Positions 8,634-17,291 of a stretch of 64,000 nt of DNA are shown here, in pieces. Source of the DNA: GCA-003244245 sp035606945 (GTDB taxonomy: Bacteria; Actinomycetota; Actinomycetes; Mycobacteriales; Pseudonocardiaceae); contig DATNDR010000136.1 of the NCBI GenBank assembly GCA_035606945.1, positions 1 to 64,000 on the forward strand. The letters are read 5' to 3'. Each line of letters starts with the position of its first letter. Positions within the stretch are counted from its first letter, which is position 1. Made by a program: the position numbers and the translations under genes. The notes below the pieces were generated by a model, which had not been told where the DNA came from, did not search any database, and worked only from the letters and a program-made list of their open reading frames with translations.

Positions 8634-9067
8634 CGCGTCCTCCTCCCCCGCATCATCCCCCCAGCCGGCCGCTACCGCCTGCAAAATGTGGCCAGGCCAA
8701 CCGCTCCGCCTAGTGAGCAAGTCTTTCTCAGCGGCCTGCCACAGAGAGTAGATGCAGCTTATTGACTGTCTAGGACTACCACTCGAGGCCCTGCGCAGCG
8801 TGCATCTCCGCATGGCGGTGGGTCGCGCCGGCGATGTACCCGAGTTCAACGCGCCGCGGCGGGGAACGGACAGACGGCGGACAGCGGAACCAGTCTGTGG
8901 CTGTCGCGCGGCTTCTCGCCACCGGCGGCGGCACGGTACGGGAGTGTGCACTGCGGGCCGTCGCGGGGCACCGAAATGAGTGACGAGAAAGCGAGATGAA
9001 ACCATGAATAAGGCGGCTAGGGGAACAATCGCCGTTATTGACGATCTCGACGTGATCGACGCTTGGA
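8634..9067. other. Gene-poor interval upstream of ribBA
   Basis: About 430 bases. I find no convincing coding region, riboswitch, repeat or tRNA. Short open frames on both strands have arginine/serine-rich translations without family motifs. Base composition looks less GC-biased than the flanking genes, with runs such as ATGAATAAGGCGG near 9003. It probably contains the ribBA promoter on the minus strand, but no clear -10/-35 pair can be named. Confidence 0.5.
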
Positions 9068-9523
9068 GTGGTCGCCCCCAGTGAGCACGTGGCCGATATC
9101 GATACCGTCCATCCCTTGGGCGCCGCAGTGGAGCGTCTGGAAGCGGTGAGTGCCATGCATTGGGGCATACCGATCCTGAATTGGCGGACACCCGCCCTCG
9201 ATGAGTTCGCTGATCGCCCAATCGACGCCTATCGGACACTGGTGACGGCTGCTTGTGACGCCCTTGCATGTACATCCATCCGGGTGGATCTTCCCGGCCT
9301 GTGCACCACCGAGGAGGGGCGAGTGAAACGGCAGCCGGAACGACACGATCCCACCGGTCACGGGACCCTTGCCAGTTTCCACGGCGGGTGTTCATGCGAC
9401 TGGTGTTGTTCGCACGCTCGTGAGGGCGGGTGCCTCTGCGAGCAGTGTATAAAGATCCGCGCAGGCTCGCCCTACGTCGAGCACTCTCGCGGCTGGCCCG
9501 AATCGCCGCCGGCACGGCCTTGA
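9068..9523 (+). CDS. Hypothetical protein with phage-like HGT/Cys-cluster motif
   Basis: A 151-codon frame from GTG. The first 75 residues resemble no family I know. Residues about 96-125 contain GHGTLASFHGGCSCDWCC and then GGCLCEQC. The order His-Gly-Thr, aromatic residue, Gly-Cys-x-Cys-x-x-Cys matches a small zinc-binding motif frequent in actinophage and actinobacterial mobile-element proteins. Codon third positions are only moderately GC-rich and there is no clear ribosome binding site, so it could be a decayed or acquired gene. It lies alone in the gene-poor patch between ribBA and ribE. Confidence 0.4.
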   Translation: MVAPSEHVADIDTVHPLGAAVERLEAVSAMHWGIPILNWRTPALDEFADRPIDAYRTLVTAACDALACTSIRVDLPGLCTTEEGRVKRQPERHDPTGHGTLASFHGGCSCDWCCSHAREGGCLCEQCIKIRAGSPYVEHSRGWPESPPARP

Positions 9524-9723
9524 TGGCGCACGAGAACGACCACCCCGTCATGATCGGCGTCTCCGACCTGGAGCGGCGGGGACGGTGTGCATCCGTCGGT
9601 CAAGACCACGATTACCGTCGCCCCTGGATGGCGGGTTGCGTGCGGTCGCCGGGGCCTGGCGGTGTCAGGTAAACCCGACAAACCACTCGACGAGTACATA
9701 CCGCCCCAGCAAGATCGCAGACT

Positions 9724-9945
9724 GTGGACGCCCCCGAGTTGCGCTGGTTCGTTGAATCTCTGGCCGATGGAGGTACGCACAAGGCTGCCTACAGACCGGC
9801 CAGCCGATCAGTGCACGCAGTCTGCGGGCGGGAGTTCGTCCCGCTGGCAGTCGGGATGCCGCCCAGGCCGGGCCCGCTACCTGGCGCGCCGCTCGATGCT
9901 GACCAGATTTGTTCCGAGTGCAGGAGGCGGCAGCATGAGCAGTAA
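9724..9945 (+). CDS. Small zinc-ribbon-like protein
   Basis: 73 residues from GTG. It has one Cys-His pair in SVHAVCGREFVP and a second pair in DADQICSECRRR, separated by a proline-rich spacer (PRPGPLPGAPL). This layout (HAVCG...CxxC) recurs in small proteins of Pseudonocardiales, often next to accessory regulators; that association is from memory. It probably binds one zinc ion. Function is unknown. Its last 11 bases overlap the start of the next small frame, which suggests translational coupling. Confidence 0.65.
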   Translation: MDAPELRWFVESLADGGTHKAAYRPASRSVHAVCGREFVPLAVGMPPRPGPLPGAPLDADQICSECRRRQHEQ

Positions 9946-10075
9946 GACGGCCGCCGACCTCAGCGAGGATCTGTTCCTGGACGATGAGATCGCGAGCCGA
10001 CCGCTTCAGGCGGCAGACCACGAAATCGCTAGCCTTGCGCTCGCGCAAGATATTCAACGCATCAGCATGATCTAG
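9935..10075 (+). CDS. Small hypothetical peptide, 46 residues
   Basis: ATG 9935 follows AGGAGG (9922-9927) with 7 nt between, the best ribosome binding site in this patch, and the frame overlaps the end of the zinc-ribbon gene. The peptide is acidic in its first half (ADLSEDLFLDDEIASR) and ends in a hydrophobic stretch (ASLALAQDIQRISMI). No domain is recognised. Size and polarity are compatible with a leader-core peptide or a small regulatory partner of the zinc-ribbon protein, but no modifying enzyme is nearby, so no function is assigned. Confidence 0.5.
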   Translation: MSSKTAADLSEDLFLDDEIASRPLQAADHEIASLALAQDIQRISMI

Positions 10076-10096
10076 GCGGACGTCTGCTGGCGCACG

Positions 10097-10714
10097 TTAT
10101 CGCGGGCCAGCAGGAAAATACCCATACACCATCCGGTCAACATATTTGGCGATGATGTCTACTTCGAGGTTTACCAGCTCGCCGGGACGTCGCAGGCCCA
10201 GCGTGGTCAGCTGCTGGGTGGTCGGGATGAGTCCCACCGAGAACTCATCGCCGCCGACCTCGATGACAGTCAGCGACACCCCGTCTACGGCGATGGAACC
10301 CTTCTCCACCACGTAATGGGCCAGTCCCGCGGGTAGCCCGAACCGGATCAGCTCCCAGGGTGCACCCTCCTGCGGTGCCGTGCGGGACAGCACGATCCCG
10401 GTGCCATCGACGTGGCCCTGCACCAGGTGCCCGCCGAGCCGGTCGCCCAGCTTCGCCGCTCGCTCCAGGTTCAACCGATCGCCGCACCGGGCGGCGCCCA
10501 GGCTCGAACGGCGCAGCGTCTCGCCGATCACATCGGTGCTGAACTCCCCATCCTGGACGTCGACGACGGTCAGGCATACGCCGTTCACCGATATCGAGTC
10601 ACCGGCCTGAGCATCGGAGCCGGTCACCGGAGCGCTGATGGTGAAGCGCGCCGCATCGGGCCGCTCGCGACGGCTGAGCAACTCCCCCAGTTCCTCGACG
10701 ATGCCGGTGAACAC
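10097..10714 (-). CDS. ribE: Riboflavin synthase, alpha subunit
   Basis: 205 residues. The start MFTGIVEELGEL is diagnostic. Two lumazine-binding repeats follow: residues about 1-95 with GDSISVNGVCLTVV, and about 97-195 with GSIAVDGVSLTVIEV. The end VNLEVDIIAKYVDRMVYG is typical. It dismutates two dimethylribityllumazine molecules to riboflavin. It follows rpe on the same strand after 26 nt. The deaminase/reductase gene ribD, which lies beside rpe in mycobacteria, is absent here. Confidence 0.96.
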   Translation of the reverse strand: MFTGIVEELGELLSRRERPDAARFTISAPVTGSDAQAGDSISVNGVCLTVVDVQDGEFSTDVIGETLRRSSLGAARCGDRLNLERAAKLGDRLGGHLVQGHVDGTGIVLSRTAPQEGAPWELIRFGLPAGLAHYVVEKGSIAVDGVSLTVIEVGGDEFSVGLIPTTQQLTTLGLRRPGELVNLEVDIIAKYVDRMVYGYFPAGPR

Positions 10715-10740
10715 GGCTCAACCCTCCTGAGCAATCCGCC

Positions 10741-11397
10741 TCACCGGCGGCCGCACGCCCGGGCCTGCGCCCGAAGCGACTCCATAGCCCGCACCGGGTC
10801 GTCGGCCCCGTACACCGCGGAACCGGCGACGAAACAATCCACCCCCGCCTCGGCGGCAGCCTCGATGGTCTCGTCGTTGATCCCTCCGTCTATCTCGATC
10901 AGCACGGTGAGGTGTCCGGTGTCCACCATCCGGCGGGCGGTGCGCACCTTGTCCAGTACCTCGGGGATGAACGACTGCCCGCCGAAACCCGGCTCCACGC
11001 TCATCACCAGCAGCGTGTCGTAGTGCCGCAACACCTCTACCCAGGGCTCCAGCGGGGTCTTGGGCTTGATCGACAGGCCCGCTTTGGCCCCTGCCGCGCG
11101 CAGGTCCTTGGCCAGCTTCACCGGGTCCTGCGCGGCCTCGGCATGCACCGTGACATTGTGCGACCCCGCTTCGGCGTACCCGATCGCCCACCGATCGGGA
11201 TTCTCGATCATGAGGTGGCAGTCCAGCGGGATGTCGGTGTACTTCATCAGGCTCTGCACCACAGGAAGACCGAACGTGAGGTTGGGCACGAAATGCGCGT
11301 CCATCACGTCGACGTGCAACCAGTCGGCGCCCGGTACCGCCTTGGCCTCATCGGCCAGCCGGGCGAAGTCAGCAGCGAGCAGGGACGGCGCGATCAT
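10741..11397 (-). CDS. rpe: Ribulose-phosphate 3-epimerase
   Basis: 218 residues from ATG 11397; a GTG at 11412 would add five residues (VSHQP). The TIM-barrel landmarks are IAPSLLAADFARL, WLHVDVMDAHFVPNLTFG with the catalytic Asp and metal ligands, DCHLMIENP, VMSVEPGFGGQSFIP, and EIDGGINDETI followed by VAGSAVYG. It interconverts ribulose-5-phosphate and xylulose-5-phosphate in the pentose phosphate pathway, and so supplies ribulose-5-phosphate to ribBA. The usual DGHFVPN reads DAHFVPN here. Probably co-transcribed with ribE. Confidence 0.95.
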   Translation of the reverse strand: MIAPSLLAADFARLADEAKAVPGADWLHVDVMDAHFVPNLTFGLPVVQSLMKYTDIPLDCHLMIENPDRWAIGYAEAGSHNVTVHAEAAQDPVKLAKDLRAAGAKAGLSIKPKTPLEPWVEVLRHYDTLLVMSVEPGFGGQSFIPEVLDKVRTARRMVDTGHLTVLIEIDGGINDETIEAAAEAGVDCFVAGSAVYGADDPVRAMESLRAQARACGRR

Positions 11398-11458
11398 TGG
11401 CTGGTGCGACACAAGGTGCACGGTATCGCGTCGTGCGAGGCAAACAGTGTTACACCCC

Positions 11459-13486
11459 TCATGAGCAGTGCAGCTGCAGCCGGTCGTCGACGACGCTGAC
11501 GCGCACTTCTTGGCCATCTCGCAGATCACCGGACAGCAACATGCGCGACAGGTTCCGATCCAACTCCCGCCCGATGACCCGGCGCAGCGGCCGGGCTCCG
11601 AACTCGGGCTGGTAGCCGCGGTCGGCAAGCCAGTCTATCGCGCGATCATCGAGGCGCAGCACGATGTCCCGTGCCGCCAGCCGCTGCCGGGTCTGCTCCA
11701 CGAGCATCGCGGTGATCGCGCGCAGCTGCGCCGGATCGAGGCCTCGGAACAGGACGATCTCATCGATCCGGTTGAGAAATTCCGGTCGGAAGTGCCGACG
11801 TACGCTGGCCATCAGCGGTTCTCGCACCTCTTCGACCGAACGCCGGGCGCCGGTGGCGGCCAGCAACTGGTCCGCCCCGAGGTTGCTGGTCATGATGATC
11901 ACCGCGTTGGCGAAGTTGGCGGTCCGGCCTCGGGAATCGGTGAGCCGACCGGCGTCGAAAACCTGCAGCAGGATGTTCGACACGTCGGCGTGCGCCTTCT
12001 CGATCTCATCCAGCAACAGCACGGTGTAAGGCGTGCGGCGGACCGCGTCGGTGAGCCGGCCACCCTCCTCATGGCCGACGTAGCCGGGTGGGGCTCCGAC
12101 GAGGCGCGACACGGTGTGCCGGTCCTGGAATTCGCTCATATCGATGCGGATGAGTTGCTGCTCCGACCCGAACAGGGTTTCCGCCAGCGCGCGAGCCAGC
12201 TCGGTTTTGCCCACGCCGGTCGGGCCGAGGAACAGGAAAGAACCGACTGGGCGGTCCGGGTGCTTAAGCCCCGCGCGGCTGGCCCGGATGGCGTCCGCGA
12301 CGGCCTCCACCGCCTCGTCCTGCCCGATGACCCGCCGCCGTAGCTGTTCCTCCAGGTGCAGCAGCCGGTGCCGCTCGACCTCGGTGAGCTGGGCAACCGG
12401 GATGCCGGTAGTGCGCGCGACGATGTCCGCGACATCGTCGGCACCGATCTCCGGCGGTCGCGTCGAGCCGGCGCGCGCGGTCTCCAGCGCAACGATCGCC
12501 ACGTCGAGCTCTTGGGTCAGGGCTTCGGCGCGTTCGTAGTCCTCGGCATCGACGGCAACGTCTTTGGCCCGAGTCAGCTGCTCGACGCGCTGCTCGAGGA
12601 CCCGGGTGTCCTCGTCCGGCATTGCGCCTCGCAGCCGGACCCGCGCGCTGGCCCGGTCGATGAGATCGATTGCCTTGTCGGGGAGGAAGCGGTCGGTGAG
12701 GTAACGGTCGGACAGTCGAGCGGCGGCGTCGGTGGCCTCGTCGGTGATACGCACCCGGTGGTGCACCTCGTAACGCTTGCGCACGCCGCGCAAGATGGCG
12801 ACGGTGTCCGCGATGCTCGGCTCGGCAACCAGGATCGGTTGGAACCGTCGTTCCAGCGCCGGATCCCGCTCGATGTGGCGACGGTACTCGTCGACTGTGG
12901 TGGCCCCGATCAGCTGCAGGTCGCCACGGGCCAGCGCCGGCTTGAGCATGCTGCTGGCGTCCATCGCACCGCCCTCGGCCCCCGCGCCGGCACCGATCAC
13001 CGTGTGCAGCTCGTCGAGAAACAGCACTACCATCCGCGCAGCGGCGGTCACCTCGTCAATAACCGCCGTGAGTCGCTCCTCGAACTCCCCGCGGTATTTG
13101 GTGCCGGCCACCATTCCGGCCAGATCGAGCGCGATGACCCGCCGGTTGCGCAGCGGTTCGGGGACCGTGCCCGCGGCGATCCGCTGAGCAAGGCCCTCGA
13201 CGATCGCTGTCTTGCCAACGCCCGGATCGCCGATCAGCACCGGGTTGTTCTTCGTTCGCCGGGACAGCACCTCCAGCAGCTGCTCGGTCTCGTCCTCACG
13301 CCCGATGACCGGATCGAGGCGGCCGGCACGTGCTGCGGCGGTGAGGTCCCGGCCGTGGCGGTCCAATCGCCGCGTCGCTGCGCCCGGCCGGGTTATCCCT
13401 CCCAGGGACTGCTCAAGCCCGCCGACGAGCCGACTCACCAGGTCCTCAAGTGGGTTGAACCCGGGACCGAACGGACCATCGGGCAT
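11459..13486 (-). CDS. ClpB/ClpC-like AAA+ ATPase lacking the N-terminal Clp_N domain
   Basis: 675 residues from ATG 13486, with GAGGAGG upstream. Two AAA+ modules are present. D1 has Walker A GDPGVGKT (86-93) and Walker B VVLFLDELHT. D2 has GPTGVGKTELARAL, VLLLDEIEKAH and GARPLRRVI. Between them lies a short UVR-like segment (DAEDYERAEALTQELD) as in ClpC. The N-terminal about 145-residue Clp_N repeat is replaced by about 45 residues rich in Gly/Pro, so substrate or adaptor recognition must differ from ClpC or ClpB. It is an unfoldase or disaggregase in the cytoplasm. Whether it docks ClpP is unclear: I see no obvious LGF-type loop. A GTGACCAACGTCAC near-palindrome sits at 13540-13553, upstream. 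Confidence 0.9.
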   Translation of the reverse strand: MPDGPFGPGFNPLEDLVSRLVGGLEQSLGGITRPGAATRRLDRHGRDLTAAARAGRLDPVIGREDETEQLLEVLSRRTKNNPVLIGDPGVGKTAIVEGLAQRIAAGTVPEPLRNRRVIALDLAGMVAGTKYRGEFEERLTAVIDEVTAAARMVVLFLDELHTVIGAGAGAEGGAMDASSMLKPALARGDLQLIGATTVDEYRRHIERDPALERRFQPILVAEPSIADTVAILRGVRKRYEVHHRVRITDEATDAAARLSDRYLTDRFLPDKAIDLIDRASARVRLRGAMPDEDTRVLEQRVEQLTRAKDVAVDAEDYERAEALTQELDVAIVALETARAGSTRPPEIGADDVADIVARTTGIPVAQLTEVERHRLLHLEEQLRRRVIGQDEAVEAVADAIRASRAGLKHPDRPVGSFLFLGPTGVGKTELARALAETLFGSEQQLIRIDMSEFQDRHTVSRLVGAPPGYVGHEEGGRLTDAVRRTPYTVLLLDEIEKAHADVSNILLQVFDAGRLTDSRGRTANFANAVIIMTSNLGADQLLAATGARRSVEEVREPLMASVRRHFRPEFLNRIDEIVLFRGLDPAQLRAITAMLVEQTRQRLAARDIVLRLDDRAIDWLADRGYQPEFGARPLRRVIGRELDRNLSRMLLSGDLRDGQEVRVSVVDDRLQLHCS

Positions 13487-13548
13487 ACCGAGCCTCCTCG
13501 CCCGCACTTCGCGCCATCACTGTCGATAATGCCCCTTGGTGACGTTGG

Positions 13549-14211
13549 TCACTCGTCACTCACGACGCGCCCGTCGCGCAGCCGGACAATCCGCTTGGCG
13601 AACCCGGCGACTTCCTCTTCGTGGGTGATGATCACCACGGTGCGGCCGGCATCGTTGAGCGCACCGAGCAACTTCAGGATTTCCCTGGTAGATGCGGAGT
13701 CGAGGTTGCCGGTGGGCTCGTCGGCAAGCAGCAGCGCGGGATCGTTGATCAGCGCCCGAGCGATCGCCACTCGCTGCTGCTGACCCCCGGAGAGCTCATT
13801 GGGCATGTGTTTTTGGCGATCAGCCAAACCGACCTGCTCCAGCGCCAGCCGGGCCGCTTTATGCCTGGCTTTCGCACCGGCGTAGACCAAAGGCAGTTCG
13901 ACGTTACGAAGCGCATTCGTGCGGGGAACCAGGTTGAACGACTGGAACACGAATCCGATCTTGTGGCTGCGAATCCTCGCCAGCCGGTTGTCGGACAGCC
14001 GGCTGACATCGACGCCGTCGAGCAGGTAGCGCCCGCTGGTTGGGGCATCGAGGCAGCCCAGGATGTTCATCAACGTGGTCTTGCCCGATCCGGACGGCCC
14101 CATGATGGCGACCAGCTCACCGTCGTCGATGGTCAGGTCAATGCCATGCAGCACGTCCACCCGGACCTTACCCATCCGGTACGCCTTGGTGATGGCCTCA
14201 AGTTCGATCAT
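13549..14211 (-). CDS. MacB/LolD-type ABC transporter ATPase, orphan
   Basis: 220 residues and one nucleotide-binding domain: Walker A GPSGSGKT, Q-loop VFQSFNLVP, signature LSGGQQQRVAIARAL, Walker B LLADEPTGNLDS, and H-loop VIITHEEE. The GNLDS and FQSFNLVPR features place it in the MacB/LolD/FtsE-like group, which drives mechanotransmission of lipoproteins, peptides or antibiotics rather than classical import. Such ATPases usually have an adjacent FtsX-like permease. Here the neighbours are rsmB and the Clp-like ATPase, so the partner must be encoded elsewhere or has been lost. Confidence 0.93.
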   Translation of the reverse strand: MIELEAITKAYRMGKVRVDVLHGIDLTIDDGELVAIMGPSGSGKTTLMNILGCLDAPTSGRYLLDGVDVSRLSDNRLARIRSHKIGFVFQSFNLVPRTNALRNVELPLVYAGAKARHKAARLALEQVGLADRQKHMPNELSGGQQQRVAIARALINDPALLLADEPTGNLDSASTREILKLLGALNDAGRTVVIITHEEEVAGFAKRIVRLRDGRVVSDE

Positions 14212-14357
14212 TCCGCTCCTCGATATGGTCGCGCTTCCCGTTTATGGTCCGGTGAGGTGCGAGCAACCTGGACATAACCTCACAGTTGCCTGGGAATATG
14301 CGCGAGCCATGATTCCTCTAAGCTACGCTTTCGGCCGGAGCGATGATGACCGTTAGC

Positions 14358-15773
14358 TCAACGTTGCAGCAGTGCGCAGAACATCGCGTCGGTGCCGTGC
14401 CGGTGCGGCCACAACTGCACGTGCGGCCCGTCGCTGAGTTGAGGTAGCCCGGGAAACGCCGGCCTGGCGTCCAGCTGCTCAGCGCGCGTTCGCCGTACCA
14501 CGTCGGTGACCACACCCGACGTCTCAGCCAGGTGCGGCGAGCAGGTCACGTAAGCCACCACGCCACCAGGGCGGACCAGCCGCAGCGCGGCTATCAGCAG
14601 TTCACGTTGGAGCCGGACCAGCCCTGCGACGTCGTTGGCCTGCCGCCGCCAGCGCGCCTCGGGGCGGCGGCGCAGCGCCCCGAGGCCGGTGCACGGCGCG
14701 TCCACCAGCACCCGGTCGTAGGCCCGATCCGGTAGCCCGCTGTTCCGCCCGTCGGCCACATGCACCGTCACCGGGAGGCCCGCGCAGGCCTGATCGACCA
14801 ACCGGGCGCGGTGCTCGGCCTTCTCCACAGCGTCCACGGTGGCGTCCCGGCCGATGGCCAGTGCACCCAGCAGGGCCGCCTTGCCACCGGGCCCGGCGCA
14901 CAGATCCAGCCAGCGGGCATCGGTGCCCTCCAGCGGCGTCCCGGCCAGCGCGAGGGTGACGAGCTGGCTGCCCTCGTCCTGGACCTGGGCTAGATGCTCG
15001 CGCACCGCCGCCAGCTCGCCGGGGTCACCGCCCTCGGTCAGATGCACGCCGTAAGGCGAATGGGGAGCGGGCTTGCCGCCGATGGCCGCCGCCAACTCGG
15101 CAGCGCTGGTCCGGCCTGGGAGGGCCACCAGATGCACCACTGGGCGGGCGTCGTCGGCGGACAGCGCGTTCGCCAGTTCGTCGAGGTCACCGGCCAGCGC
15201 GTCGGTGAAGGCTTGCGCGATCCACCGCGGGTGCGGGTGCGCCATCGCCAGATGCCCCACCGGGTCATCGTCGAGCGCCGGCGCCACTGCCCGCACCCAG
15301 CTCTGCTCGTCCTGTTCACCGACCCGACGCAGCACCGCGTTGACGAAACCGGTGGCTGCGCTGCCCCGCCCGGCCCGCACCAGATCTACGGTGGTGGCGA
15401 CCGCGGCGTGGGACGGAACGCGCATCCGGAGCAGCTGGTAACTGCCCATCCGCAGGGCGTCGAGCAGCTCCCCATCCACCTCGGACAAGGCGCGGTCCAT
15501 GCACGATTGCAGCACCGCATCCAGCAGACCCTGGGTGCGGCATGTCCCGTAGCACAGCTCGGTGGCCAGTGCGGCATCCCGGCCGTTGATCCCACGCTGG
15601 CGCAGCAAGCTGGGCAGCGCGAGGTTCGCGTACGCGTCACGCTCGCGCACCGCAGCGAGCACGTCGAGGGCGGCCTGGCGGGCGGGGTCTTCCACTGGCG
15701 GCCGGCTAGGCCCGGAGCGGCGCCGGGGCGGGCCGGGGCGGGGCGGCCGGGAGGGTTTGCGCGGCGCCGTCAC
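14358..15773 (-). CDS. rsmB: 16S rRNA (cytosine-967-C5)-methyltransferase
   Basis: 471 residues. The N-terminus is proline/arginine-rich and disordered (PRKPSRPPRPGPPRRRSGPS). A NusB-like RNA-binding domain follows (about 30-170), then a SAM-dependent methyltransferase domain with LDLCAGPGGKAALLGAL, catalytic DAPCTGLGALRRRPE and the second cysteine in AYVTCSPHLAE. The two-cysteine mechanism is that of RsmB/NOL1/Sun enzymes. Its start overlaps the fmt stop by 4 nt, forming a translationally coupled def-fmt-rsmB run. Confidence 0.95.
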   Translation of the reverse strand: MTAPRKPSRPPRPGPPRRRSGPSRPPVEDPARQAALDVLAAVRERDAYANLALPSLLRQRGINGRDAALATELCYGTCRTQGLLDAVLQSCMDRALSEVDGELLDALRMGSYQLLRMRVPSHAAVATTVDLVRAGRGSAATGFVNAVLRRVGEQDEQSWVRAVAPALDDDPVGHLAMAHPHPRWIAQAFTDALAGDLDELANALSADDARPVVHLVALPGRTSAAELAAAIGGKPAPHSPYGVHLTEGGDPGELAAVREHLAQVQDEGSQLVTLALAGTPLEGTDARWLDLCAGPGGKAALLGALAIGRDATVDAVEKAEHRARLVDQACAGLPVTVHVADGRNSGLPDRAYDRVLVDAPCTGLGALRRRPEARWRRQANDVAGLVRLQRELLIAALRLVRPGGVVAYVTCSPHLAETSGVVTDVVRRTRAEQLDARPAFPGLPQLSDGPHVQLWPHRHGTDAMFCALLQR

Positions 15774-16696
15774 TCGAAACGTTCCCCCGGTTGCGGTCGA
15801 GCGCCACGGGCCCAGTCCGGCGCGGCCATCGTCCGCTTACCGGGCGCGGTGATCTCTCCCAGCCGTAGCGCCGTGGTGGCGGTGCCCACCAGCACTTCCC
15901 GTTTGGTCACGCGGAGCTCGCCGGGCGCCAGCCCGTCGACGTCGGTCGGCTGCATCGGCCCCACGCCCACCCGTTGGTCCCGGAACAGGACCCAGCCACC
16001 CGGGGCAGGCGTGACCGCGCGCAGCTGGCGGTGCACCGCAAACGCCGGGGCGGCGAAGTTCAGGTGCGCATCCTGCACGGTGAGCTTGGGCGCGTAAGAA
16101 ACGCCATCGGCGGGTTGGGCGATCGGATGCACGGTCCCATCGGCGATGCCGTCGAGGGTGGCGACCAGCAGCGCGGCACCGGCCCGGGCCAGCCGGGACA
16201 GCAGCTGTCCCGCGGTATCGTCGGGCCGGATCATCTCCGTGACAGTGCCGTACACCGGACCGGTGTCCAGCCCCTCCTCCAAGGCGAACGTGGATGCGCC
16301 GGTGATCTCATCGCCGTGCCATATCGCGGCCTGTACCGGAGCCGCACCACGCCAGGCGGGCAGCAGCGAGAAGTGCAGGTTGACCCAGCCGTGGCGAGGG
16401 ATGTCCAGTGCTGCGCGTGGCACCAGCGCCCCGTAGCCGACGATCGGGCAGCAGTCGGGGGCCAGCGCGGACAATCGAGCCAGGAAGTCCGGCTCGGAGG
16501 GGCGACGCGGGCTGAGCACTTCGATGCCCGCCTCGTCGGCCAGTGTTCCTACTGGGGAACGGGCCAGTCGCCGCCCGCGCCCGGCCGGCGCGTCCGGCCG
16601 GGTCACCACCGCAATGACATCGTGGCGACCGGATTCCAGCAACGCTTGCAGCGCGGGCACCGCCACCTGAGGCGTCCCTGCGAAGACCAGCCGCAC
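15770..16696 (-). CDS. fmt: Methionyl-tRNA formyltransferase
   Basis: 308 residues, the usual length. The N-terminal formyl-tetrahydrofolate-binding domain starts MRLVFAGTPQVAVPAL and carries NLHFSLLPAWRGAAPVQAA, a variant of the catalytic SLLP motif, and STFALEEGLDTGPVYG. The C-terminal OB-like domain binds initiator tRNA. It formylates Met-tRNA for translation initiation and works with the deformylase encoded 3 nt upstream. It is part of a priA-def-fmt-rsmB order common in actinobacteria. Confidence 0.96.
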   Translation of the reverse strand: MRLVFAGTPQVAVPALQALLESGRHDVIAVVTRPDAPAGRGRRLARSPVGTLADEAGIEVLSPRRPSEPDFLARLSALAPDCCPIVGYGALVPRAALDIPRHGWVNLHFSLLPAWRGAAPVQAAIWHGDEITGASTFALEEGLDTGPVYGTVTEMIRPDDTAGQLLSRLARAGAALLVATLDGIADGTVHPIAQPADGVSYAPKLTVQDAHLNFAAPAFAVHRQLRAVTPAPGGWVLFRDQRVGVGPMQPTDVDGLAPGELRVTKREVLVGTATTALRLGEITAPGKRTMAAPDWARGARPQPGERFE

Positions 16697-16699
16697 CGC

Positions 16700-17278
16700 T
16701 TAGCGCACCTTACCCAGCAGCGGATGGGGGCTGACCTTGACCACCGGCGCGGGAGCACCGAACCACCGAGCTTGCCGGATTTCCCGCATCGCCTGCTTGC
16801 GGGTCTCCGGGTCGAGCCGATCGATGAACAGCACCCCGTCAAGGTGATCGGTCTCATGCTGGATCGCCCGGGCCAGGCGTTCGGTGCCCCGCACCTCGAC
16901 CGGCTCGCCGTGCTGGTTGCGCCCGCGAGCGACGACGCGCAGGTGGCGCCGGCAGTCCCAGGACAGCCGCGGAATAGACAGGCAGCCCTCCGGGCCGTCC
17001 TGCATCTCCTCACCCAGCACCTCGATGACGGGATTGACCAGGTGACCGGTGACACCATCCCCACTGCCATCGTCCCCGCTGCCGTCATCACAGTGGTAAC
17101 TGAAGACCCGCAGCGAAATGCCCAGCTGCGGGGCCGCAAGTCCCGCCCCGCCCTCCTGGGTCATCGTGTCCAGCAGGTCACGGACCAGATTGCGCAGTTC
17201 CTTGTCGAAGTCGACGACCTCTGCCGCGCACTCGCGCAGCACTGGATCGCCGAATAGCCGGATGGGTCGGACAGCCAC
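16700..17278 (-). CDS. def: Peptide deformylase
   Basis: 192 residues from GTG 17278. All three metal motifs are present: GGAGLAAPQLG, EGCLSIP (Cys ligand) and QHETDHLDG (His ligands and catalytic Glu). It removes the N-formyl group from nascent proteins. An acidic Gly/Ser repeat (DDGSGDDGSGDG) is inserted between the first motif strand and LVNPVIEVL; it is probably a surface loop. An 18-bp inverted repeat lies just upstream between the priA stop and this start, so def may have its own transcription unit. Confidence 0.95.
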   Translation of the reverse strand: MAVRPIRLFGDPVLRECAAEVVDFDKELRNLVRDLLDTMTQEGGAGLAAPQLGISLRVFSYHCDDGSGDDGSGDGVTGHLVNPVIEVLGEEMQDGPEGCLSIPRLSWDCRRHLRVVARGRNQHGEPVEVRGTERLARAIQHETDHLDGVLFIDRLDPETRKQAMREIRQARWFGAPAPVVKVSPHPLLGKVR

Positions 17279-17291
17279 CTGCGCAGTATGC

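Noticed and set aside
8634..8760. FMN riboswitch upstream of ribBA
   Set aside because: The conserved AGGGCGGGGUGAAAUUCCC-like blocks are not seen on either strand before ribBA or ribE.
9035..9382. Minus-strand 115-codon frame in the ribBA-ribE gap
   Set aside because: No motif, and it overlaps the plus-strand frame with the ordered Cys cluster, which is the better candidate.
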